A DNA stretch of 28,762 nt from a virus, in IMG/VR virus record IMGVR_UViG_3300006104_000052, positions 1 to 28,762 of that record. One strand, given 5' to 3'. Within the stretch, counting starts at the first letter, position 1; each line of letters opens with the position of its first letter. The notes below the pieces were generated by a model, which did not search any database, was not told the origin of the DNA, and worked only from the letters and a program-made list of their open reading frames with translations. This document shows positions 20,713-27,476 of the stretch, piece after piece. The position numbers and the translations under genes are program-made.

Positions 20713-22308
20713 TTAGCTTGTAGCAGCCTGAACGCCGCGGAGACTGATATTACGCACATTAAATGTTCTGTAATAAAAGTTGCCACGATCGTTGCCGTTC
20801 TGAGCACCAGCCGCCGCCGGATTGATCTGCTGAACGAACGGATTCGCGACCACGCCGTAACGCGTTTTGAAGGCGATACGAGGTTGGAAGGAAGCCGGAT
20901 CGATCGCGCGGACCATGGTGAGCGGAACGTAAGGCGCATAGAAGATACCAGCGTCGTACGGATTCGTGCCACGATAGCCGACCGTGATGTAGTCCGTGAA
21001 GGTATACGGATCGATGTACACCTTGATGCGACCATTCAACACACCAGCAAAGGTGTTACCCGTGTCGTCGACTTCGAGCTTCGAGCTCAGAGCCGGCGCG
21101 TAGTCCAGAGAGCCAGCCGCGGCCAGAGCCGAGGCTACGTTGGACGAGCAGAGGATGAAGTTACCCTTGCCACGGCGAGTTTCCTTGGCGATCTGATTCG
21201 CTTCGAGCTCAATCGCCATGTGAAGGCTCTTGTACCGTTCCGCGGCCCAGCGACCATCCGCGTCCGTGCGGACGTCGTAAACACCAGGCGTGGTGTAGTT
21301 GAAGCGAGCGCCGAGGACGGCTTTCGCATTGATCGTTTCAATGATTTCACGATTGATTTCGAACAGGATCTCCGAGGAGAGGATGTTCGCCAGCTCGGAT
21401 TCCGCATCGAGACCATGAACGGCCTTGAGATCCTGAGCGAGTTCCATCGTGTAGCTCGCCTTGAGCGCGCGAGTATTCGCGGTCACGACGGTCTTTTCGA
21501 TGTCAAAGCCCATCGTAGCGAAGTCTTGATTACCGCTGGTACCAAGCAATTCGCCGGTCGCCGTAGGCAAAGCCTGACCGACCTGATACGGAGCCGTACC
21601 AGCATAGGCTTGATTACCCGAGAACGCCGAGGTGATCGGAGCCAGGTTCGCAAACAACACGGTTGAAGCCGAACTCAAGGTCGAGACCAATGCCGTGTCA
21701 ATCGTAACCACACCAGAGTTAGTGGTAACGGATGCAACACGAGTGCCAGGAACGACGCCCTGAGCGATCACCAAATCGCCGACCGCAAGGCCCGCGAGAG
21801 GAGTCGCCGTCAACGTGATGGTCGTAGAACCGGCCGTTGAGGTCGCATTGCTGATCGTACCATTGTAGTACGAGGACTGAGAGGCCGTCGAAGAGCCAGC
21901 CACGGAAGGCTGATTCGAAGTCGTGCCTTGAACGCCGCCATAGAGCGAGTCGTCACCGGCCGCAACGGTCTGACCGGAGGTCGTGCTCAACGCGGAGGTG
22001 TATTTCGGCTTGAGCGCGAAGATCAGACCGGTAGGTCCGCTCATCGGCTGAACGCCGGCGATATCGTAGGCGATCAAGTTCGGCATCGCGCGGCGCACGA
22101 GGGAGATCAAGATCGGATCGAAGTTTTGAATCGCACCGGTGCCCATGTCGGCTTCGGCGAGCATCGAGCGCTCTTCTTTGAGAGCCTTCTGCTGGTTTTC
22201 GAGCAATGCGGCCGTGACGGACCGGCGATAGTTATCCTTAAATGCAGGAGCTTCCGCGTGATCCAACACCGCTGCCCATTTTTGTTCGGACTGTTCGGTA
22301 TTAAACAT
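20713..22308 (-). CDS. 23: major capsid protein gp23
   Basis: Subunit of the hexameric capsid lattice (HK97 fold), 531 residues (T4: 521). The N-terminal ~52 residues are a propeptide ending SMLAE, fitting the gp21 protease consensus (L-x-E), followed by 'MGTGAIQNFDPILISLVRRAMPNLIAYDIAGVQPMSGPTGLIFAL', typical of T4-type gp23. Residues ~105-235 form a Ser/Thr/Gly-rich insertion with a beta-rich segment (STTITLTATPLAGLAVGDLV...) in place of the T4 insertion domain. The rest carries 'ELAQDLKAVHGLDAESELANILSSEILFEINREII' and 'IDPYTFTDYITVGYRGTNPYDAGIFYAPYVPL'. It is probably folded with the phage GroES-like protein (7554-7796). AAAGAAAG precedes the ATG; there is no late octamer, so transcription likely comes from upstream. 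A strong terminator follows. Confidence 0.97.
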   Translation of the reverse strand: MFNTEQSEQKWAAVLDHAEAPAFKDNYRRSVTAALLENQQKALKEERSMLAEADMGTGAIQNFDPILISLVRRAMPNLIAYDIAGVQPMSGPTGLIFALKPKYTSALSTTSGQTVAAGDDSLYGGVQGTTSNQPSVAGSSTASQSSYYNGTISNATSTAGSTTITLTATPLAGLAVGDLVIAQGVVPGTRVASVTTNSGVVTIDTALVSTLSSASTVLFANLAPITSAFSGNQAYAGTAPYQVGQALPTATGELLGTSGNQDFATMGFDIEKTVVTANTRALKASYTMELAQDLKAVHGLDAESELANILSSEILFEINREIIETINAKAVLGARFNYTTPGVYDVRTDADGRWAAERYKSLHMAIELEANQIAKETRRGKGNFILCSSNVASALAAAGSLDYAPALSSKLEVDDTGNTFAGVLNGRIKVYIDPYTFTDYITVGYRGTNPYDAGIFYAPYVPLTMVRAIDPASFQPRIAFKTRYGVVANPFVQQINPAAAGAQNGNDRGNFYYRTFNVRNISLRGVQAATS

Positions 22309-22341
22309 ACTTTCTTTTTGTTATGGTTGGGGGTTATTCTC

Positions 22342-23457
22342 TCACCGACGATTCGGATTATTGCGTTCAGCACGAGAGATAGCACTGACGTAACGTTTCA
22401 TGTCATCTGGCAATGTAGCCATGGAATCTTCTTGACCCTCGATGATTATCGTACCCGAATTAACTACTTTCTGTGGTTTCACGTTCGCCTTCACGATGGA
22501 AGACGGCGCTGACTGAGGAGCCTTGCCAGAGAAGTACGACTCCTTGATCGTGGTCACCTTCTTCGAGAAGGCTTCCGCGGATTCAAAGATGACGTCCTTG
22601 GTGAGCTCCGTTAAACGAGAGGCCTGAGTGGTCGCCAATCCCTTCGACGCTTCCGCGAGAATGGACTTGCGCATCAACTTCTCGTTCTGAACTTTCACGG
22701 ATTCAACGAGCTGATCATTCTGCTTCACTTGCTCCTGAAGCTCGACAATGCGAGAGTTCAATGATTCCACCAAGTCCTTGTCGGCCTTGGGAACCTCGAT
22801 GTAGCTCTCGGCAAACACGTTCTTCAGAGAGGTGATGAAGCCTTCGGCGATCTCCGTGCGAAGGGTCGAGTCGACGGCGACTTGATTCTCCTTCATCCAG
22901 GATTCGACGACGTACATGAGGTACGAGTCGACCTGTTCGGTGACCGTGTTCATGATCTGCTCGGCTTTCTCGGACAACTTGATCTGATATCCTTCATGGA
23001 GCTGCTTACGAGCCAAGCGAACTTTGCTCTTAACGGCCGCTTCGAAGATCGTCTTGGCCTTGGACTTGAAACCTTCCGTGAGGTTGGCTTCACCGTTCAT
23101 CAGTGCCGTGACGTCCTCTTCCATGTCGACTTGATCCACGTCGACTTCAGCTTCTTCAGCTTCGTCTCCCTCTTCATGCTCTTCCGTGCTTCCACAGGTG
23201 CATTCGCCGTCACAGGTACAGGTACATTCTTTGTCCTCTTCTCCGTGAGTTTCCGAGTTGGAATCACCGTTCTCGTCATCGAGCTTCTCAGCTTCGTCTT
23301 TCGAGACGGGTTCCTCTTCCGTGATTGGACCAGGAGCGTGTGCGATCGGAGCTTTAGCATGCGGCGCGGCCGCAATTGCCTTCTCCATATCTTTAACGCT
23401 CTGATCCATGCTCTCGATCGATTCCTCGATCTTCTTTTGGTTTTTCTTCGTGGCCAT
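22342..23457 (-). CDS. 22: prohead scaffold (core) protein gp22
   Basis: Internal scaffold of the prohead, later degraded by gp21. The 371-residue product is highly charged and helical, with Lys at the start (MATKKNQKK), a Pro/Ala region and an acidic middle ('EEHEEGDEAEEAEVDVDQVDMEED'). The middle part matches marine gp22: 'ANLTEGFKSKAKTIFEAAVKSKVRLARKQL', 'VDSYLMYVVESWMKENQVAVDSTLRTEIAEGFITSLKNVFAESYIEVP', then a coiled coil and 'ILAEASKGLATTQASRLTELTKDVIFESAEAF'. LxE sites suitable for gp21 cleavage occur. An odd cluster of five cysteines (CTCTCDGECTC) interrupts the acidic region. ATG 23457 is preferred; the upstream extension begins with TTG. Confidence 0.93.
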   Translation of the reverse strand: MATKKNQKKIEESIESMDQSVKDMEKAIAAAPHAKAPIAHAPGPITEEEPVSKDEAEKLDDENGDSNSETHGEEDKECTCTCDGECTCGSTEEHEEGDEAEEAEVDVDQVDMEEDVTALMNGEANLTEGFKSKAKTIFEAAVKSKVRLARKQLHEGYQIKLSEKAEQIMNTVTEQVDSYLMYVVESWMKENQVAVDSTLRTEIAEGFITSLKNVFAESYIEVPKADKDLVESLNSRIVELQEQVKQNDQLVESVKVQNEKLMRKSILAEASKGLATTQASRLTELTKDVIFESAEAFSKKVTTIKESYFSGKAPQSAPSSIVKANVKPQKVVNSGTIIIEGQEDSMATLPDDMKRYVSAISRAERNNPNRR

Positions 23458-23477
23458 CTTCTTCAATGTTTGTTGGA

Positions 23478-23580
23478 GAGGAAGCCCCGAAGGGACCTCA
23501 GTCTCATACTATTCAATCTCGATCGAGCAAACAGGCTCGCTTCGAGTACCCATACCAATAACTCCCTGACGTATCAGGAG
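23478..23580 (-). promoter_or_regulatory. three hairpins in the gp21-gp22 intergenic leader
   Basis: The 131-nt gap holds a near-perfect hairpin right after gp21 (CTCCCTGA 23562-23569 with TCAGGAG 23574-23580). It also holds CGAGC/GCTCG at 23524-23539, and GAGG/CCTC (23478-23499) enclosing a CCC-TTCG-GGG tetraloop. They may tune scaffold expression or mRNA processing. No late octamer is present. Confidence 0.45.
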
Positions 23581-23588
23581 AGATTCTG

Positions 23589-24251
23589 TTAGCTGATATC
23601 CCGAAGGAATTGCTCAAATGATTTGATCTGAGCTTCAGCGTAAAATTCTTTGCTTCGTGTCTGACGGATTTTCTTCAACGACTCGTTCATTCGATCGACT
23701 TTGTTGGCAACGTACTGTTTTCCATCAAACACCCAGTCAACCGATTCCATGATTCCCTCGACGAAGGCCGAGGGAGCCGAGGGATCCTGAACAATGTCGA
23801 CCGTGGCCAGACTATAATCTGGCTTCACGTAGGTCTTACCTGCGCGGGATTCAACTGAACCCATGCCGCGAGAGGACACTCCAAGTTTCACTCCACCATC
23901 CAATAGGCCCTTGACGATCTGTCCCATCGGAGTGTTGAGAATCAGTGCCTTGCCATACACATCATCTCCGTTCCAGTTCAATTCCGTGATGCGATGTGAC
24001 ACTTTATCCAGATTGATCGTGGGACCGTCCGGGTGATTTAGTTCACCTACCGCACGGCCAGTCGACACCTGCTCGGCGACGAAACGACTGACGGCCTCAC
24101 GGAGTACGGAACGAGGATAGATTCGATTATTTCGATTCTGCTTCTCGGCCTGCATGAAAACGCCTTCCAAGAAGTACTTCTTCTCGGTGCCGGCACTTTC
24201 AATGAGAGGCTTGATGCCGTTCTCGTTATACTCCGTGATGAGTAAAGCCAT
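23589..24251 (-). CDS. 21: prohead protease gp21
   Basis: Serine protease that matures T4-type proheads by cutting gp22, gp23 and core proteins at L/I-x-E sites. It has 220 residues (T4: 212). Catalytic candidates are His in 'VGELNHPDGP' and Ser in 'LGVSSRGMGSV', both in the family positions, with 'NRNNRIYPRSVL' before them and 'DIVQDPSAPSAFVEGIMESVDWVF' after. It starts MALLITEYNENG 6 nt after the stop of the homing endonuclease; GGAA just upstream gives a Shine-Dalgarno that overlaps the endonuclease stop region. Confidence 0.96.
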   Translation of the reverse strand: MALLITEYNENGIKPLIESAGTEKKYFLEGVFMQAEKQNRNNRIYPRSVLREAVSRFVAEQVSTGRAVGELNHPDGPTINLDKVSHRITELNWNGDDVYGKALILNTPMGQIVKGLLDGGVKLGVSSRGMGSVESRAGKTYVKPDYSLATVDIVQDPSAPSAFVEGIMESVDWVFDGKQYVANKVDRMNESLKKIRQTRSKEFYAEAQIKSFEQFLRDIS

Positions 24252-24257
24252 AATTTC

Positions 24258-24767
24258 TTATTCCAATTTCCGCTGTTTTCTCTTTTCCCAGGCCAATCGC
24301 ATTTTTGCTCTAGACTCTTCTGATCTTTTAGATCCAATATGTGCGACTCTCGTTTTCTCTATAGACTCAGGAGAAAGTTTATAACGTTGTCGAGCCATGC
24401 TCATTTTAGCTCTAGTTTCTCGTGAATGCTTTCTTCCAATTGCTTTAGCCCTAATTTTTTCTTTAGTTTTAGCAGAATGAGTATAATTCCATCCTCGGGC
24501 TCCTGCATTATTATTATGCTGATTATAAAAATCCATACTGCCAGCAGCATCAACTGCTAATAAAATTTTAGTCTCAAGAGCAGCCATTTTTTCTTTACTG
24601 CCTGTGGCAATTATGTATCTTTCGAAATTATCAGGATTATTATAATAATCTTTCAAAAAAACTTTGCTTGAACAAATATATCCATCATTTAATGCCCCAG
24701 TATGATACCCCACGTATAGTCTATTATCTATTTTATTCCTCCAAGAATAGACGAAAGATTGGTTCAT
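24258..24767 (-). CDS. free-standing GIY-YIG homing endonuclease with NUMOD3-like repeats
   Basis: A 169-residue site-specific endonuclease of the Seg-like type, inserted between gp67 and gp21. The N-terminal GIY-YIG domain reads 'FVYSWRNKIDNRLYVGYHTG' (residues 5-24) and continues 'DGYICSSKVFLKDYY', 'FERYIIATGSKEKMAALETKIL' (catalytic Glu65) and 'YNQHNN'. The C-terminal DNA-binding part has three NUMOD3-like units: 'GRKHSRETRAKMSMARQ' (111-127), 'LSPESIEKTRVAHIG' (131-145) and 'KRSEESRAKMRLAWEKR' (147-163). The gene is far more AT-rich than its neighbours (25% GC at 24601-24660) and uses A/T-ending codons, implying recent arrival from an AT-rich phage. It is intact, starts 2 nt after the gp67 stop and leaves the gp21 Shine-Dalgarno intact, so it does not break the capsid operon. 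Confidence 0.92.
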   Translation of the reverse strand: MNQSFVYSWRNKIDNRLYVGYHTGALNDGYICSSKVFLKDYYNNPDNFERYIIATGSKEKMAALETKILLAVDAAGSMDFYNQHNNNAGARGWNYTHSAKTKEKIRAKAIGRKHSRETRAKMSMARQRYKLSPESIEKTRVAHIGSKRSEESRAKMRLAWEKRKQRKLE

Positions 24768-24769
24768 TG

Positions 24770-24940
24770 TTACTTAGATTCGACCGTAGGGTTATTGAAA
24801 ACCTGATCGACCAGAGCCAGCTTGCGAACTTCCAACGCCGCGATTGCCTTCTCGGCCAATCCACGTTGAAAAGCTTGCTCGGCCTGTTCGGTATTGCCGG
24901 CAATGACCGCATGAACAAAAGTTTCGGCGTGTTTATTCAT
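24770..24940 (-). CDS. 67: small prohead core protein, gp67-like
   Basis: A 56-residue protein, MNKHAETFVHAVIAGNTEQA..., ending 'RKLALVDQVFNNPTVESK'. It lies between portal gp20 and the prohead protease, the place of gp67 (and gp68) in T4-like phages. It has the family pattern of a short helical protein: 'F..A..AGN...AE.AF..gL..Ka..ALe..K..l...vfn'. gp67 is an internal core protein needed for correct head shape. A perfect late octamer lies 10 nt upstream of the ATG. Identity rests on position plus a weak pattern. In T4 the following slot holds gp68; here it is taken by the homing endonuclease. Confidence 0.75.
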   Translation of the reverse strand: MNKHAETFVHAVIAGNTEQAEQAFQRGLAEKAIAALEVRKLALVDQVFNNPTVESK

Positions 24941-24950
24941 CTTAAAGGTT

Positions 24951-24958
24951 TATTTATA
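24951..24958 (-). promoter_or_regulatory. T4-type late promoter before gp67
   Basis: A perfect TATAAATA on the minus strand between gp20 and gp67; the predicted leader is about 5 nt. Confidence 0.72.
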
Positions 24959-24971
24959 CGATTTGTGATTT

Positions 24972-26732
24972 TCAAGCCACCGGAGTCTCTTCGGGTGCAG
25001 GTATCTCTTCAGTAGGAACTTCTTCAGCAGGAGCTTCAGCTTCGATTGGGGCTTCCGGAGCGCCTAATCCTTCAGCACCGGCTGGCATACCACCCATGGC
25101 TTCTTCTCCGCCTGGAATTCCTTCTGCTGGAGTTCCACCCTGTGGAACGTTCTCTCCGGCGTCCGGAGCGATATCTCCCTTGGCTTTTTCCTCGGCAATC
25201 TCGAGATCCATCTTCTCGATGTCATCATCGGACTGACGAAGAACATTACGCCGCACCCACTTCTCGGAGTAGTATCGACCAATGAATTCGCCAACCTTAC
25301 CAAGCATATCCATGCGAGCCGAAAGGACTTCGAAGTCCTTGAGTTCCGCGAAGTAGTTGTCTCGCTTGAAATCGATCGAGATCTTCTCCTTGATCAGTCT
25401 CCAGTCATCCTCGACGATGATACCTTTGAGAAGGAGCTGAGTCTTCAGAAGATTGAGGAACAGAGAAGAGAAGCGTCTCCGCAGACGATCCACGAAGCGT
25501 TGAAAGGCTACTTCCTCGCGATTGATCTCCGTGGACTTTCCGGCCGTCCAGAGTGATTCCTTGGCCTCGAAGCGAGACAAAGGAACATTCATGCAACGGT
25601 ACAGATTCTTCTTGAAGAAGACGATGTCGTCGATCTGTCCCAGATTCTGTCCACCAGCCAAAGTCGAGATCTCGGTTCCGCGACCACCTTCACGACGAGG
25701 AAGCCAGTAGTCCTCGAGCATCGACATGTGTCGACGATCATCTCGCATGGCACCTGTATTGGCGTCATACACCATCTTATTGCGATACTTCGACATCAAC
25801 TCCTGCATGTACTGTTCGGCCTTGGCCTTGGGCAGATTGCCAACGTCGACATAGAAGATGCGTCGTTCCGGAGCACGAGAGATGCGATAGATGACCAGAG
25901 AGTCCTCCATCATACGCAGCTGATTCACCGGCTTCAGAGCCTTATGAATGTGAGAGACGATGCGCTTATGAGTTGAGTCAAGAAGACCAGAGGGAATGTA
26001 GCAGATTGCCGAGGGATCGATTCGAAGGCCCGTAACGGAGTCACCGGTATTGACCGTCTTAACCAGCTGACCAGCGATCTGATTCTCGTTGTATACGAAA
26101 TACTCAGCCTTGGTCGTGATGAGCTTGACACCGGTCTCCGCATCGATTCGTGTGTCGACCTCACGGATCTTACGAATCTTGATGGAGTCGATGAATCGAA
26201 GTTCCTGAATGCCCTTCGATGGATCGTGATCATCGACGATGATGTGATAGTATAGGCGGCCGTCGACGTACCAACGACGAAAGATGTCCGAGCATTGGCG
26301 AGAGAAGTCGAGCAGGCGAAGCACCTCATCAAATTCTTTTTGAATCGCGTCCTTCACGTCGTCACCATATTCAAGGTCATTCATGACCAGCGAGACCGGT
26401 GCACCGTCTTCGCCAGAGACAATGGCCTCGTCCATGATGTAGTTCACGGCCATGTCACACTCGGGCTGCTCGGCCGCGTTGCGATACTTGAGAATCAGAT
26501 CCTGATCTGAAGCTACGGTCGTACCGTCGATGTCGATATATTGACCAAAGTATCCACCAGCCGAGATGACGGTCGAACCATCCTCGCCTTCTTTGGGAAC
26601 AAAAGATTTTTTCTCCGCAGGTTGTTCGGACGCAATAGGCAAAAGGCCGCGATCGAATTCAGGAGCCGTTGGTTGCAGAAGCTCCTGATTCTTTTTAATC
26701 TCACGAGTGATATTCAGACCGAACAATTTCAT
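24972..26732 (-). CDS. 20: portal protein gp20
   Basis: Dodecameric portal vertex that initiates prohead assembly and forms the DNA entry channel. It has 586 residues (T4: 524). Recognisable stretches are 'YRNAAEQPECDMAVNYIMDEAI', 'RRWYVDGRLYYHIIVDD..PSKGIQELRFIDSIKIRKIREV', 'PSGLLDSTHKRIVSHIHKALKPVNQLRMMEDSLVIYRISRAPERRIFYVDVGNLPKAKAEQYMQELMSKYRNKMVYDANTG', then 'MLEDYWLPRREGGRGTEISTLAGGQNLGQIDDI'. These are the strings behind standard g20 marker PCR. The C-terminal ~65 residues are a Pro/Ala/Glu/Gly-rich tail, common in environmental relatives and absent from T4. A perfect late octamer sits 8 nt upstream of the ATG. Confidence 0.97.
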   Translation of the reverse strand: MKLFGLNITREIKKNQELLQPTAPEFDRGLLPIASEQPAEKKSFVPKEGEDGSTVISAGGYFGQYIDIDGTTVASDQDLILKYRNAAEQPECDMAVNYIMDEAIVSGEDGAPVSLVMNDLEYGDDVKDAIQKEFDEVLRLLDFSRQCSDIFRRWYVDGRLYYHIIVDDHDPSKGIQELRFIDSIKIRKIREVDTRIDAETGVKLITTKAEYFVYNENQIAGQLVKTVNTGDSVTGLRIDPSAICYIPSGLLDSTHKRIVSHIHKALKPVNQLRMMEDSLVIYRISRAPERRIFYVDVGNLPKAKAEQYMQELMSKYRNKMVYDANTGAMRDDRRHMSMLEDYWLPRREGGRGTEISTLAGGQNLGQIDDIVFFKKNLYRCMNVPLSRFEAKESLWTAGKSTEINREEVAFQRFVDRLRRRFSSLFLNLLKTQLLLKGIIVEDDWRLIKEKISIDFKRDNYFAELKDFEVLSARMDMLGKVGEFIGRYYSEKWVRRNVLRQSDDDIEKMDLEIAEEKAKGDIAPDAGENVPQGGTPAEGIPGGEEAMGGMPAGAEGLGAPEAPIEAEAPAEEVPTEEIPAPEETPVA

Positions 26733-26740
26733 GGTGAATC

Positions 26741-26748
26741 TATTTATA
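26741..26748 (-). promoter_or_regulatory. T4-type late promoter before gp20
   Basis: A perfect TATAAATA, located between the gp19 terminator and the gp20 ATG. The predicted leader is about 3 nt with no Shine-Dalgarno. Confidence 0.75.
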
Positions 26749-26761
26749 CCGTTTCAAAAGC

Positions 26762-26795
26762 TAAAAAGGGCGGCTCGATGTTACTCGAACCGCCC
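26762..26795 (-). terminator. rho-independent terminator after gp19
   Basis: An 11-bp stem, GGGCGGCTCGA (26768-26778) with TCGAACCGCCC (26785-26795), one G-T wobble in RNA and a 6-nt loop. On the minus strand it is followed by TTTTTAG. Confidence 0.92.
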
Positions 26796-26813
26796 ATGAG
26801 TTGCTTCTGAAGA

Positions 26814-27437
26814 TTAGGTTCCGATACCACCGCTAATGGTTACACCGCCCACGTTGACGGAAGCGGAGACACCGGCCGAGATACCAAAGCTTCCGCCAGA
26901 TCCACCCGAGCTCGGAGTCGAGCTGGCTTCCCAGTATTGATACTGAACCGTCACGTCGAATTCCTCGATAGTATCATTGGAGTCATAGGCCAGATCGATA
27001 GCACCGACCGTCGAAGGAAATACACCGCGAAAGATGTAAGTCTTCACAACGGCTCCAGACTTATCGAGCTGAGCAACGGACCAGTCGGTCATGTAGTCCT
27101 TGGGATTCGTGCGACCGATATTGGATTGATGCTGATTGATTCCGTTCATCCAACGCTCGAACGCGTCACGAAGCTTCATCGGCACGTCATTGATGACCTT
27201 AATGGTCCATTCGGGGAACGTGCGATCACCGGCGATCTTGAGCTTACGACCACGGAATGGAACCTCGATGAGGCCCTGAGTTGAGGTTGGAAGACTCGCG
27301 CCCTTGATCATGAAGGAAGCGAGTTCCGAACTACCACCGGCAAAGCCGGGGAAGTTACACGTGACCTGAAACAGATTAGCGCGAGCACCTCCGCCGGTCA
27401 GCTTGGACTTGAATTGATCTACACCTAGAGTTGGCAT
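26814..27437 (-). CDS. 19: tail tube protein gp19
   Basis: Subunit of the inner tube of the contractile tail (207 aa; T4: 163). The N-terminal part reads 'MPTLGVDQFKSKLTGGGARANLFQVTCNFPG', followed by 'SFMIKGASLPTSTQGLIEVPFRGRKLKIAGDRTFPEWTIKVINDVPMKLRDAFERWMNGIN'. The late part is 'VVKTYIFRGVFPSTVGAIDLAYDSNDTIEEFDVTVQYQYWEA', all typical of gp19. A Gly/Ser-rich C-terminal extension (SGGSGGSFGISAGVSASVNVGG...) is present, as in many marine relatives. It follows gp18, with a late octamer 16 nt upstream of its ATG, and is followed by a terminator. Confidence 0.96.
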   Translation of the reverse strand: MPTLGVDQFKSKLTGGGARANLFQVTCNFPGFAGGSSELASFMIKGASLPTSTQGLIEVPFRGRKLKIAGDRTFPEWTIKVINDVPMKLRDAFERWMNGINQHQSNIGRTNPKDYMTDWSVAQLDKSGAVVKTYIFRGVFPSTVGAIDLAYDSNDTIEEFDVTVQYQYWEASSTPSSGGSGGSFGISAGVSASVNVGGVTISGGIGT

Positions 27438-27453
27438 AAGTTTTTCTTTCTTT

Positions 27454-27461
27454 TATTTATA
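27454..27461 (-). promoter_or_regulatory. T4-type late promoter before gp19
   Basis: A perfect TATAAATA in the 39-nt gap between gp18 and gp19. Confidence 0.72.
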
Positions 27462-27476
27462 TGTCGGTTTCCAGGT

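Noticed and set aside
20617-21666. 349-codon plus-strand ORF opposite gp23
   Set aside because: It is antisense to the clearly identified major capsid gene and its translation is Arg/Asp/Val-rich with no family features, as expected for a shadow frame.
23467-23588. 14-residue ORFs in the gp21-gp22 gap, one with a GGGAG upstream
   Set aside because: They are too short to support. The GGGAG is part of a hairpin stem, and there is no overlap or coupling with neighbours.
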